A stretch of 64,000 nucleotides of DNA, taken from contig NZ_VDMO01000003.1 of the NCBI RefSeq assembly GCF_006335125.1, positions 124,001 to 188,000 on the forward strand, given 5' to 3'. The notes beneath the pieces were generated by a model, which worked only from the letters and a program-made list of their open reading frames with translations, made no database searches and was not told where the DNA came from. Both the position numbers and the translations under genes were made by a program. The stretch comes from Deinococcus radiopugnans ATCC 19172. Lineage in GTDB: Bacteria; Deinococcota; Deinococci; Deinococcales; Deinococcaceae. The stretch's first letter is position 1. Each line of letters starts with the position of its first letter. This document shows positions 21,055-31,344 of the stretch, in pieces.

Positions 21055-22984
21055 GGTCTCTTCCCGGTCCCTTGCCTACCGTCCTGAGCTCGATGGGCTG
21101 CGCGCTCTGGCCGTCCTGGCCGTCATCTTCTACCACTTCGAGATTCCGCCTTTCAGGGGCGGTTTTATTGGGGTGGACATCTTCTTCGTCATTTCCGGCT
21201 TCTTGATCTCGGGCATCCTGCGCCAGCAGATTGAGGGCGGCACCTTCTCCTTCGTCCAGTTCTACGTTCGCCGCTTTCGCCGTCTAATTCCCGCCTCCAT
21301 CGCCTTGATCGCTGTGACTAGCCTGCTGGCCCTGGCGCTGTTCTCCCCAGAAATGCTGGCCAACCACGGCAAACTGGCTGTCATGTCGGCATTCTCGCTG
21401 GCCAATCGGGAACTTTATTTCGCCTCCGGCTACTTCGATCCCAGCGCCGCCACCAAGCCCCTGCTGCACATGTGGTCCCTGAGCGTTGAGGAGCAGTTCT
21501 ACTTCGTGTGGCCTGCCTTCATGCTGCTGTGCCTGCGTTTTTTAGGCAAGCGAGTCACGCCTTGGCTCATCGCTGCCGTCAGCCTGGTTTCGCTGGTCTT
21601 CTGCGTGATGTTCACCGAGCGCATCCCACAGGCAGCGTTCTACCTCACGCCGTACCGGATGTTTGAGTTTGGCTTTGGCGCGCTGCTGCTGTGGCTGCCT
21701 CTATCGCTGGAACACCGTTTCGGACAGATCACCGGCCTGCTGGGGCTCATTGGCCTACTGGTGATGGCCTGCGTACTGTCGGACGTCTCTAGCTTTCCTG
21801 GCTGGAACGCGGTGTGGGTGGCGCTGCTCAGCGCCTCGCTGATCCACGGCAGCCGCGCGGGCGTGGTGCACCGCCTGCTCAGTCACCCTGCCGCCGTGAG
21901 CCTTGGGGTGCTGAGCTACTCCCTGTATCTGACGCACTGGCCGGTTTACGTGTTCTACCGTTTCATCGTCGAGCGTGACCTGGGGGTGGCGGATCAGGCG
22001 CTGCTGCTGGGCCTCACGGCAGCGTCAGCGCTGGCGCTCTACCGCTGGGTTGAGCGTCCCTTCCGACTGGGCCGGCGGGACCACAAGGATTCCACGCGCC
22101 GTCCAGCCCGGCTCTACCCGGTGGCCGCGCTGTACGCCCTGGTCATCGGCGTGGGTGCTGTTGCTTTGACCACGGACGGCCTGCCGAACCGCGCGCGGGT
22201 GAACGGCGTGGTGCCCCCCACCTCTGACGCTCTTTCGGCAGCTCAGTCCCGGTTCTGCAAGGGTAGGGATCCGCAGCCGCTGGTCACCTGCGCCACCTCG
22301 CAGGACCGGGCCGGCTCGGTCTACGTCTGGGGCGATTCGCACGCCCGGCACCTGGCCCCAGGCTTGGCCGAGGCGCTGGCGGATCAAAACGTCAAGATCA
22401 TCTACAGTTCGGCCTGTGTGCCATTGTGGGGTGTTTCCGAACTGCCTTACGCCCGCTCACGCACCTCCAGGCGCGAATGCGCGTCGCACAACATGGAGAC
22501 GCTCAAGTTCTTGGAAGGCCTACCCCCGGCCCCGGTGATTATCGCGGCCCGCTGGAAGAACTACCTGACCACCCCGGAGTTGCGGCGCGTCGGGCTTCAG
22601 GGTCTCAAGGACGTGACGCAGCGCCTGGAGCGTAGTGGGCATCCGGTGACCGTGATCGGCAACGTGATTGAGCCTGGCCCGGAAGTCATCGACTGCCTGC
22701 GCTCGCCGGATACCTTGATCACGCCCCGTGCCCGCTGTCAGCCCTTTAGCAGCCCCGTCCAGGCATCGCTGGAGGCCAATGTGGCCCTGCAGCCTCTCGG
22801 TGCGGCGTTCTTCGATCCCACTCCGGTGTTCTGCACGCCCGAGTGTCAGGTGGCCATCGGCAAAACGATGCTGTTTCGGGACGGCCATCACCTGACCGAT
22901 GAGGGCTCGCTGCGGCTGGCTGGGGCGTTGGTGCGAGCAGCGCCGCTCTCGCTAACGGTGCAGGGGAGAAGTACAGGCAGGTAA
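21047..22984 (+). CDS. Acyltransferase-3 membrane protein with C-terminal SGNH domain (OafA/OatA type)
   Basis: 645 residues. The acyltransferase-3 part (about 1-345) starts RPELDGLRALAVLAVIFYH, with the conserved Arg and His, and has about ten membrane helices, including FFVISGFLISG and WSLSVEEQFY. The C-terminal part (about 370-640) is an SGNH hydrolase-like domain with the Ser block GDSHARH and the DGHHLTDEG Asp/His block. Such fusions move acetyl groups across the membrane onto peptidoglycan, O-antigen or other polysaccharide. The DNA is less GC-rich than its neighbours, hinting at later acquisition. The target polymer is not known. Confidence 0.9.
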   Translation: MTEVSSRSLAYRPELDGLRALAVLAVIFYHFEIPPFRGGFIGVDIFFVISGFLISGILRQQIEGGTFSFVQFYVRRFRRLIPASIALIAVTSLLALALFSPEMLANHGKLAVMSAFSLANRELYFASGYFDPSAATKPLLHMWSLSVEEQFYFVWPAFMLLCLRFLGKRVTPWLIAAVSLVSLVFCVMFTERIPQAAFYLTPYRMFEFGFGALLLWLPLSLEHRFGQITGLLGLIGLLVMACVLSDVSSFPGWNAVWVALLSASLIHGSRAGVVHRLLSHPAAVSLGVLSYSLYLTHWPVYVFYRFIVERDLGVADQALLLGLTAASALALYRWVERPFRLGRRDHKDSTRRPARLYPVAALYALVIGVGAVALTTDGLPNRARVNGVVPPTSDALSAAQSRFCKGRDPQPLVTCATSQDRAGSVYVWGDSHARHLAPGLAEALADQNVKIIYSSACVPLWGVSELPYARSRTSRRECASHNMETLKFLEGLPPAPVIIAARWKNYLTTPELRRVGLQGLKDVTQRLERSGHPVTVIGNVIEPGPEVIDCLRSPDTLITPRARCQPFSSPVQASLEANVALQPLGAAFFDPTPVFCTPECQVAIGKTMLFRDGHHLTDEGSLRLAGALVRAAPLSLTVQGRSTGR

Positions 22985-23084
22985 AATTTCTGAGGGAGGG
23001 TTGAGGCAAGAGAGAGGGGTGCTATGCGTCTCCAGCTTGGTAGAAATCCCCACCCGCGCACTGCGGGCCATGCCGTGCCTCCCC

Positions 23085-23090
23085 TAAACT
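23085..23090 (+). promoter_or_regulatory. -10 element, trmFO (leaderless type)
   Basis: TAAACT ends 6 nt before the ATG at 23097. The 17-mer CCTAAACTGCCCGCATG is the same as that before dinB at 47571. Confidence 0.55.
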
Positions 23091-23096
23091 GCCCGC

Positions 23097-24515
<1,419 letters not shown>

Positions 24516-24536
24516 ACGCCTCAGCTCTCCGCTCGT

Positions 24537-25178
<642 letters not shown>

Positions 25179-25253
25179 CTAAGGGTCAAAAGGTCTGAAG
25201 CCTGAGAGCTTCTTTCGATCAACCATCTTCCATCAACCATCAACTTTCCCCCC

Positions 25254-26285
25254 TCACGCGCGTCCCAGGCTGCCGATCAGCTCGATGCGCCGCTCGGCCA
25301 TGCGGCGGGCCACCACGCTGGGCGGCTTGCTGTACTGCTCGGCCACGTGCGTGATGCGGCTGACGATCTGGTAGACCTGCTCGGCGGCGGCGTTCATGTC
25401 GGCCCCGGTGGCGGCGGCGATCAGGCCCGCCGAGTTGATGGCAAAGTCGGGCATGTACACGATGCCGGCCTCCTTGACCGCCTCCTCGCCCCGGCGGGTC
25501 AGCGGGTGGTGTTCGCCCCCGGCGATCAGGCGGCACTGCAGCCGGGACACGTCGGCGCTGTGGATGCTGTGACCGAAGCCGCACGGCGCGAGAATGTCGC
25601 CGGGCACGTCCAGCGCGCTGCCGCAGCTCACGACGTCCACGCCGCTCAGCTGATCGGCCAGGGCCTGCGCCCGTTCGGGACGGTCATCGGCCACGGTCAG
25701 CCGGGCGCCCTCGCGGTGCAGGTGGGCGGCCAGCGCGCGGCCCACGGCGCCCACGCCCATGATCACCACCCGCACGCCGCGCATGCTCTCGGCGCCCAGC
25801 GCGAAGCGGGCGGCGGCCTTCATGCCGCGGTACACGCCGTAGCCGGTGATGGCGCTGGTATCGGTGTTCATGCCCAGCGTGGCGGGGGTTTCCTGGGCCA
25901 CGAAGGCGATGTCGGCGGGGGTCACCCCGATGTCCTCGGTCAGCACCGCCCGTGTCGCCAGGGGCCGGACCTGACGGCCCAGCGCCCGGAACAGCGCCTC
26001 GCGGGCGTGGGGGTCGTCCACCCCGGCCTCGGGCATCATCAGGACGCAGGCCCCGCCGCCGTAGTTCAGGCCCGCCAGCGCCGCTTTCAGGGTCAGGCTC
26101 TCGGACAGCGCCAGCGCGCCGCGCACCGCCAGCTCCTCGTCCTGCTCGCGCAGCCGCACGCCCGCGATGGCCGGCCCCAGCACGGTGGAATGCACGGCCA
26201 GCGCCGCTTTCAGGCCGCTGGGCGCGTGGTGAAGCAGCGTCAGGCTCTCGTGGCCGCGCGCCTGCATTTCTTCAAGGATCAACAT
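25254..26285 (-). CDS. Leu/Phe/Val dehydrogenase-family protein lacking the catalytic lysine
   Basis: 343 residues. The N-terminal domain resembles leucine dehydrogenase: ALSESLTLKAALAGLNYGGG, then LTEDIGVTPADI. The NAD-binding Rossmann part has GVGAVGRALA near 172, and FAINSAGL follows. Lys67 matches the first substrate-binding lysine, but where leucine dehydrogenases have GGGK (catalytic Lys80) this protein has GGGA (Ala79). Normal oxidative deamination is therefore doubtful unless another residue substitutes. A Shine-Dalgarno AGGAG precedes the ATG. It may be a regulatory or altered-function paralogue. Confidence 0.8.
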   Translation of the reverse strand: MLILEEMQARGHESLTLLHHAPSGLKAALAVHSTVLGPAIAGVRLREQDEELAVRGALALSESLTLKAALAGLNYGGGACVLMMPEAGVDDPHAREALFRALGRQVRPLATRAVLTEDIGVTPADIAFVAQETPATLGMNTDTSAITGYGVYRGMKAAARFALGAESMRGVRVVIMGVGAVGRALAAHLHREGARLTVADDRPERAQALADQLSGVDVVSCGSALDVPGDILAPCGFGHSIHSADVSRLQCRLIAGGEHHPLTRRGEEAVKEAGIVYMPDFAINSAGLIAAATGADMNAAAEQVYQIVSRITHVAEQYSKPPSVVARRMAERRIELIGSLGRA

Positions 26286-26648
26286 GGCAACTCCTGTGGC
26301 CGCGCCCCGCCTCCGGCCTCTTCACGCACTCTTCAGCCGAGGCCTTCTGGTCTGCCGTCGCGGCGGCACGCGCCGTAGCCTAGCACCCGGTCTTTGGCCG
26401 TGCCAGGGCGCTGCAAACGGTGGGCCGCGCCGCCCCGGACAGCGGGAGCAGGGGAGAGGCCGCCGGGCCAACGTGCAGAACTCCACCCCGTCGCCGGCGC
26501 TTGAAAGAACGCTGTCAGACCGGGCGCGGCACTCTGCGTGCATGACCTTGCCCGCGTCTGGCCTGCTGTTCTCCCTGGATGGGAACGGGGCGGGCGCGCC
26601 GCACGGACGTTCATGAGTACTGACATGGGCGCGCAAAGGGGGATGGGA
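26286..26648. other. Non-coding divergent spacer (363 bp)
   Basis: This separates the leucine-dehydrogenase-like gene (minus) from the E2-like gene (plus). I see no clear promoter pair, repeat or RNA gene. The last 36 bases could belong to the E2-like frame if translation starts at ATG 26613. Confidence 0.4.
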
Positions 26649-28169
26649 ATGGAACAGATTGCTCCGCTCGCCAAGATTCTGGCAGAAGCGAACGGCATTG
26701 ATTGGCAACAGTTGCGGGGCTCTGGTTCGGGCGGAACGGTCGTCGAGCAGGACATCCTGAACTACCTGTCACGCATCATGAGCGGCGAGGAAGAGCCGCC
26801 GTCCACCCCGGTCGACGACATGCCCGAGGGCTGGACCGGCGACGAGCAGCTGCCCGCCGGGATGTTCAGCGCCGCGCAGCTGAGCGAGGCAGGCATCGAC
26901 AGCGACATCGCCGATTTCGTCACGCAGACCCGCTCGCCGGAGGTGCCGGCCACCCCCGCCGCCCCCAGCCTGCACCACGACGCCATGGATTTCGAGCTGG
27001 ACGACGATATGGGCGATCTGGACGCGCCGCTGGCCGCCGAGCCGCAGCCTGTCGCCAACGACTGGTCCTTTGCCGCGGCGCCGCCCCGCGCCGAGCCGTC
27101 TCTGTCCATTGACGCGCCGCAGCCGACGGCCCCCGAACCGGCGTTCCCCAGCCTGAGTGCCCCGGAGCCGGTGGCCGCGCCCGTGGTTCATGCCCCTGAA
27201 GTGCACACCCCCGAAGTGCATATCCCCGAAGTGCAGGCGCCGGCCGCCAGCGCCCACAGCGACATCGCGGCGGCTGGCGGGGCCGCAGCGGGCCTGAGCG
27301 GCCTGCTCTCGCGCCTGTACCGCAAGGACAAGGGAGACGAGGCCACGCCCCCACAGATGGACGGCCCGGCGCCCATGCCAGAGCACCAGCCTGTCGCGCC
27401 CAGCCTGGGCCAGCAGGACCTGTCCTTCACGTCTGCTGCCCCTGCTGCCCAGCCTACGGCCCAGCAGCCCGAAAGCCAGCCGGTCCACGCCGACGCCGCC
27501 GAACTGGAGATTCAGGCCCCGGCCGTCGAGATGCCGTTCGTTGAAGCGCCCCTGGCCGAGGCCCCGGTTGCAGAGCCGATCCAAGCGGCCGCCGAGCTGG
27601 AAGCCGAGCCAGAAGCGGTGGTGCCGGACAGGCCAACCCCGGAAATGGCCACCCCGAACATGGCGGCCGCCCAGTCCGCACCCGCCAGCCCGGCCATGCC
27701 GGCCAGCGCCGTGTGGTTCGGCACCTACCTGCGCCGTGATACTGAAGTAAGCGCGGCCCAGGAGCTGGGCGCCCAGCTGTCCGAGGCCCTGGACCAGAAC
27801 GTCTCGCTGGCCTTCCTGGTGGCCCGCGCCGCCCAGCGTCACGTCGACGCCCTGGGGCTGGACCTGGGCAGCGTCGCCCTGCACGGCACGGACGGTCAGG
27901 ATCAGCCCATCACGGGCGGTGCGCTGCGCGACGCCGTGAACGCCCTGCACGGCAGCCGCGACAGCGCCCCTGATCTGCTGGTGACCGATGCCGGAGCGCT
28001 GGGCGCAGACGATCTGCACTACCCCCACACCCTGACCCTCAGCCTGGGCCGCGTGCAGGATGGCCGCGCCGCCCTGAGCCTGAACGGCGACGTGGACCCC
28101 CGTCAGGCCGCGCAGTTCCTGAGCCGTGTGGCCGCCGCCCTGGAAAAACCCATCGCCCTGGTGCTGTAA
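26649..28169 (+). CDS. Degenerate E2-like protein: E3/E1-binding domain plus inactive acyltransferase-like domain
   Basis: 506 residues from ATG 26649, chosen because AAAGGGGG sits 5 nt upstream. Residues 3-43 are a peripheral subunit-binding domain (IAPLAKILAEANGID, GSGSGGTVVEQDIL). A Pro/Ala/Glu-rich linker of about 310 residues follows. The last 150 residues resemble the E2 catalytic domain, starting near TYLRRDTEVSAAQEL. The E2 active-site signature HRVVDG...AARFL aligns to NGDVDP...AAQFL, so catalytic His is Asn. There is no lipoyl domain. It may scaffold or sequester 2-oxoacid dehydrogenase subunits. It is not next to E1 genes. Confidence 0.7.
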   Translation: MEQIAPLAKILAEANGIDWQQLRGSGSGGTVVEQDILNYLSRIMSGEEEPPSTPVDDMPEGWTGDEQLPAGMFSAAQLSEAGIDSDIADFVTQTRSPEVPATPAAPSLHHDAMDFELDDDMGDLDAPLAAEPQPVANDWSFAAAPPRAEPSLSIDAPQPTAPEPAFPSLSAPEPVAAPVVHAPEVHTPEVHIPEVQAPAASAHSDIAAAGGAAAGLSGLLSRLYRKDKGDEATPPQMDGPAPMPEHQPVAPSLGQQDLSFTSAAPAAQPTAQQPESQPVHADAAELEIQAPAVEMPFVEAPLAEAPVAEPIQAAAELEAEPEAVVPDRPTPEMATPNMAAAQSAPASPAMPASAVWFGTYLRRDTEVSAAQELGAQLSEALDQNVSLAFLVARAAQRHVDALGLDLGSVALHGTDGQDQPITGGALRDAVNALHGSRDSAPDLLVTDAGALGADDLHYPHTLTLSLGRVQDGRAALSLNGDVDPRQAAQFLSRVAAALEKPIALVL

Positions 28170-28185
28170 GCGCCCCTGGGGCCGG

Positions 28186-28232
28186 CACCAGGAGGCCCAT
28201 TCCCGCGAATGTCGGGGGTGGGCCTCCTGGTG
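28186..28232 (+). terminator. Strong hairpin after the E2-like gene
   Basis: CACCAGGAGGCCCA (28186-28199) pairs perfectly with TGGGCCTCCTGGTG (28219-28232). There is no T-run, so the terminator role is inferred from position 17 bp after the stop. It could serve both convergent units. Confidence 0.6.
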
Positions 28233-28296
28233 TTGGTGCGGCTGCTTGTGGTGCGATAACAGGGCAGGGAAGCCGGGTATACGCCCCTGCCCGGCG

Positions 28297-28611
28297 CTAC
28301 GGAAACGGGGCCTTGCCCTCGGTCCAGCCTCCAGCCGGTCCCCCCGCCCAGTGCCACTCGCCGCCGCCCGGATGCTGGGCCAGCGCCGCCCGCACCGCGT
28401 CCAGCGGCACGCGCCGTGCGAAGCGCGTCCGGGCGTGCCAGCCGGCCAGGAAGGCCGAGGCCTGCGCCGACGCTGCCGTGCTGGAGGGCGAGCCGCGCAA
28501 CGCGGCCCAGGCGCGGTTGACCGCCAGATCAAACAGGGCGGGCGGCGCGGCGGCGGCGTTGTGTTCGCCCTGCGGGCGGGCCTCGGTCAGGAAGGGGCGT
28601 TCCTCGGGCAT
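28297..28611 (-). CDS. Hypothetical protein (104 aa)
   Basis: Small soluble protein rich in Ala, Arg and Trp, not recognised. It starts 9 bases after the DinB-like gene ends and so is probably the last gene of a three-gene operon. Codon bias resembles its neighbours. No signal peptide or membrane segment. Confidence 0.5.
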   Translation of the reverse strand: MPEERPFLTEARPQGEHNAAAAPPALFDLAVNRAWAALRGSPSSTAASAQASAFLAGWHARTRFARRVPLDAVRAALAQHPGGGEWHWAGGPAGGWTEGKAPFP

Positions 28612-28620
28612 GGGTTCCGG

Positions 28621-29013
28621 TCAGGCCAGACGGACGGGATGCGCCAGGGCGGCGATCTGTCCGGCGTGCCAGGCGGTGTGGCGGGCGTTCAGCCGCAGGA
28701 CGTCCGAAACCGTCATGTTCTCGCTGCCGCCGAGGCGGGTGTGCAGATCGCCAGTGCTCAGGGCGCGGGCGGCGTCCACCTCCCAGGCCATCAGCCGGCT
28801 CAATCCCGCCGCGTCGTCGGGGGCCGGCGTGCCCGTGGCGGCGGCAATCTGGGTCCAGTAGTCCCGCTTGGTGGCGGTCAGGTGACTGGTCAGCCAGCCC
28901 ACGCGCGGGTGCGGCTGGCCTTCGATGCTGGCCAGAGCGGCGCGCACGCTTTCCCAGGGGGCATGGTTGGCCTCGTCCAGCAGGATGGCCAGCTCCTCGG
29001 CGCCGAAGCTCAC
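28621..29013 (-). CDS. DinB/DUF664-type four-helix metal-binding protein
   Basis: 130 residues from GTG 29013, which overlaps the upstream stop (GTGA). The fold is a four-helix bundle with His residues in SHLTATKRDYW and in RHTAWHAGQ, the usual three-His metal site of DinB-superfamily proteins. Many members are thiol-dependent S-transferases or damage-induced proteins. Deinococcus genomes carry many of these. It is unrelated to DNA polymerase IV (also called DinB), encoded at 47571. No specific substrate can be proposed. Confidence 0.75.
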   Translation of the reverse strand: MSFGAEELAILLDEANHAPWESVRAALASIEGQPHPRVGWLTSHLTATKRDYWTQIAAATGTPAPDDAAGLSRLMAWEVDAARALSTGDLHTRLGGSENMTVSDVLRLNARHTAWHAGQIAALAHPVRLA

Positions 29014-29534
29014 GCGCGGCCCGTGCGCAGCGAACTCGGGCGCAGGGAAAAGGCCTCGCCGTCGCGGGTCAGGCGGCCCAATTCCAGCATGCGGGCGGTC
29101 ACGGCGCGGGCCTGCGCCTCGTCCAGCGGACTGCTCTCGGCCAGATCGCGCAGGGTGAACACGCCGCCCTTGCGCCACGCCAGACGGTAGACCATGCGCT
29201 CCTGCACGTCGGGGCGGCCCTCCTGCGTCTGTTTGCGTCCAAAGACGCGCCATACCCCATAACCCACCGCCAGCCCCACCAGCAGCGCCAGCGGAATCAG
29301 GCGGGCCGCCAGCGCCGGGTCACCCACCTGCAGGCCCAGGGTCCGCAGGGCGTCGTGGGCTGCCGCCACCGCCCCGGCGTCCGCCCCGCTCTCGGTCAGG
29401 CGCCGCAGCGCGCCCCTGGCGCGCAGGTAGCCCATGACTCCAGCCATATCGCCGCGCACGAACACCACGCTATAGGCCACCAGCGCCGCCGCGCACCCCG
29501 CCAGAGCAGAAAGAATCAGTCTCAGAGCGTTCAC
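29010..29534 (-). CDS. Two-helix membrane protein with a C-terminal winged-helix-like region
   Basis: 174 residues from GTG 29534. Membrane segments are at about 5-25 and 80-100. The C-terminal 65 residues (RMVYRLAWRKGGVFTLRDLAE...) look like a winged helix, with a recognition-like helix in DEAQARAVTARMLELG. It may be a membrane-tethered regulator, but this is weak. The GTG has TAGCAT 6 nt upstream. It begins an operon with the DinB-like gene and the 104-aa gene. Confidence 0.6.
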   Translation of the reverse strand: MNALRLILSALAGCAAALVAYSVVFVRGDMAGVMGYLRARGALRRLTESGADAGAVAAAHDALRTLGLQVGDPALAARLIPLALLVGLAVGYGVWRVFGRKQTQEGRPDVQERMVYRLAWRKGGVFTLRDLAESSPLDEAQARAVTARMLELGRLTRDGEAFSLRPSSLRTGRA

Positions 29535-29540
29535 CCCCTC

Positions 29541-29546
29541 ATGCTA
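29541..29546 (-). promoter_or_regulatory. -10 element, membrane protein operon (leaderless type)
   Basis: TAGCAT on the minus strand ends 6 nt before the GTG at 29534. Confidence 0.45.
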
Positions 29547-29606
29547 GGTCAAAAAGGCCGGGGCAATGGTGCGCGGGAAGGGAAAAACGGCCGGGCCAGC
29601 CGACGG

Positions 29607-30296
29607 TCACGGCTGCTGTTCCGGGGCGTGGACGCCCACCTGCGCGGCCACGCTCAGCGAGAGCGTCAGCGGCTGCCCGGCCACCTGCACGCGCAGGGTG
29701 CCCAGCGCGGCCTCCACCGCCTCGACGTTCAGGCTCACGCCAGGGGTCAGGCCCACCCCGATCAGGGCGCGCAGTTGCCCGGCGTCGGCGTCCGGCACGC
29801 GCGAGACCACGGCGCAGTCCCCGGCGGCCAGCTGCGACAGGCGGCGCTCGGCGCGTTCGGGCACCTCGCCCGCCAGGGTGGGAATCGGATCGCCGTGCGG
29901 ATCGTGGGTGGGATCGCCCAGCCACGCGGCAATCCGGGCTTCCAGGCGCTCGCTCAGGGCGTGTTCCAGCCGCTCGGCCTCCTCGTGCACCTCGTCCAGC
30001 GGCACGCCCAGCGCGCGGTGCAGGAACAGTTCCAGCAGGCGGTGGTGCCGCAGCACCTCCAGCGCTACGCGTTCGCCCTCGGCGGTCAGGGCCGCGCCCT
30101 GGTACGGCGCGTGCGACACCAGCCCCTGCTCGGTCAGCTTGCGCAGCATCCCGGTCACGCTGGCGGGGGCCACCTCCAGCGCGTCGGCCAGCGCCTGGGT
30201 GCTGACCTTGCCCGAGATCTGGTTCGTCTGCCCCAGCAGGTACAGCTGCTTGAGGTAATCCTCGGCAGAGCGGGAGAGAGGAGCGCGGGCAGTCAT
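29607..30296 (-). CDS. DtxR/MntR-family metal-dependent transcriptional regulator
   Basis: 229 residues from ATG 30296. The N-terminal winged helix (about 10-65) contains [10 protein letters not shown] and [22 protein letters not shown] dimerisation helix region follows with [10 protein letters not shown] and [11 protein letters not shown], including the metal-site His and Glu residues, then an SH3-like FeoA-type domain. D. radiodurans has a homologous Mn/Fe regulator (DR2539), and manganese control matters for radiation resistance in this genus. TACACT lies 6 nt upstream. It is divergent from the ECF sigma gene 115 bp away. Confidence 0.9.
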   Translation of the reverse strand: MTARAPLSRSAEDYLKQLYLLGQTNQISGKVSTQALADALEVAPASVTGMLRKLTEQGLVSHAPYQGAALTAEGERVALEVLRHHRLLELFLHRALGVPLDEVHEEAERLEHALSERLEARIAAWLGDPTHDPHGDPIPTLAGEVPERAERRLSQLAAGDCAVVSRVPDADAGQLRALIGVGLTPGVSLNVEAVEAALGTLRVQVAGQPLTLSLSVAAQVGVHAPEQQP

Positions 30297-30302
30297 GCGG
30301 AC

Positions 30303-30308
30303 AGTGTA
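30303..30308 (-). promoter_or_regulatory. -10 element, DtxR-family gene (leaderless type)
   Basis: TACACT on the minus strand ends 6 nt before the ATG at 30296. Confidence 0.5.
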
Positions 30309-30374
30309 CCGGGCAGGTGCGGGGAAGGGCAGGGCCACACCGGGGCAACGTTGGACAGCGGGAACGTTCTGCCG

Positions 30375-30403
30375 GGAACTTTTTTTCATCTCGCGGCCTC
30401 TAA
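30375..30403 (+). promoter_or_regulatory. ECF (sigmaE-type) promoter before the ECF sigma gene
   Basis: GGAACTT (30375-30381) and TCTAA (30399-30403) are 17 bp apart, matching the RpoE-type consensus. The +1 would fall within a few bases of the GTG at 30412, so the message would be nearly leaderless. The match suggests that the sigma factor activates its own gene. Confidence 0.6.
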
Positions 30404-30411
30404 GGTACGAG

Positions 30412-31026
30412 GTGAGCTTGCGTGACCCCCCAGCCCCCAATCCAGCCGCTGTCCGCGTGTCGGCCCCCGACGCGGCGGACGCCTGCGATCTGCCCTCTGA
30501 TCTGCACCTGGCGCGTCAGGCGGTGCGCGACGAGGCGGCCTTCGAGATGCTGGTGAGGCGGCACGCGGCGGGGGTGCACCGTCTGGCCGCTGGAATGGTG
30601 GGGCCGGGGGCGGCGGACGACGTGGTGCAGGAGGTCTTTATCGCCGTGCACCGGGGCCTCAAGGGCTTCCGGGGCGAGGCGGCCTTCAGCACCTGGCTGC
30701 ACCGCATCGCGCTGAATGCCTGCCACAAGGCCATCCGCGGCAAGGGGCCGCCCACCGTCTCGCTGGGCGACGCGCCGGAACCCGCTGCCCCCCACAATCC
30801 CGTCCACGCCGGGGAACAGGCCGATCTGCGTGCCCGGCTGGCCGCCGCCCTGCAAACGCTGCCGGCCGATCAGCGCGAGGCCGTGTCGCTGCGAGAACTG
30901 TCGGGCCTGGACTACGCCGAGATCGCCGCCATCACCGGGGCGGAACTGGGCACAGTCAAGAGCCGCATCAACCGGGGCCGCGCCGCGCTGCGGGCGTACC
31001 TGACCGGGCAGGGCATCACGCCGTGA
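30412..31026 (+). CDS. ECF RNA polymerase sigma factor, RpoE-like
   Basis: 204 residues from GTG 30412. Region 2 has [15 protein letters not shown] and [15 protein letters not shown], and region 4 has [16 protein letters not shown] and [15 protein letters not shown]. Only sigma2 and sigma4 are present, as in group 4 factors. It is followed by a single-pass membrane protein and an RseB-like protein, the classic envelope-stress arrangement. The RpoE-type promoter upstream points to autoregulation. Confidence 0.9.
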   Translation: MSLRDPPAPNPAAVRVSAPDAADACDLPSDLHLARQAVRDEAAFEMLVRRHAAGVHRLAAGMVGPGAADDVVQEVFIAVHRGLKGFRGEAAFSTWLHRIALNACHKAIRGKGPPTVSLGDAPEPAAPHNPVHAGEQADLRARLAAALQTLPADQREAVSLRELSGLDYAEIAAITGAELGTVKSRINRGRAALRAYLTGQGITP

Positions 31027-31059
31027 GCCGCCCGCCCCATTTCTTCCGAGGACTCTGCC

Positions 31060-31344
31060 ATGACTGACCACGAACTTGATTCCCCCGAGCTGGACGCCCT
31101 GTTCGCGCAGGCCCGTGCCCCGACGCCCGCCGACGCTGGGGCCGCCGAACGCTTTTTGAGCGGCCACCGGCACCGACAGGCGCAGCACCTTGCCCGGCAA
31201 CGCGCCCGGCGTGCGGGCTGGGTGGGCACGCTGCTGGCCTCGGCGGCGGCGGTGGCCGGGCTGACCGTGCTGCAGCCCGCGCCGGAGCTGCCCGCCAGCG
31301 CGGCGTACGCGGCGTATCAGAGCGCCTGGGGCGACGGCTGGTGA
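31060..31344 (+). CDS. Putative membrane anti-sigma factor (94 aa)
   Basis: An acidic N-terminal region (residues 1-45) faces the cytoplasm, and one membrane helix lies at about 50-72 ([18 protein letters not shown]). Only a short external tail follows. It has no zinc-binding HxxxCxxC, so it is not a ZAS-type anti-sigma. Position between an ECF sigma and an RseB-like gene supports an RseA-like role. The start of the next gene overlaps its stop (GTGA). Confidence 0.65.
   Translation: MTDHELDSPELDALFAQARAPTPADAGAAERFLSGHRHRQAQHLARQRARRAGWVGTLLASAAAVAGLTVLQPAPELPASAAYAAYQSAWGDGW

Noticed and set aside
26649..28169. Functional dihydrolipoyl acyltransferase (E2)
   Set aside because: There is no lipoyl domain, and the catalytic His is replaced by Asn.
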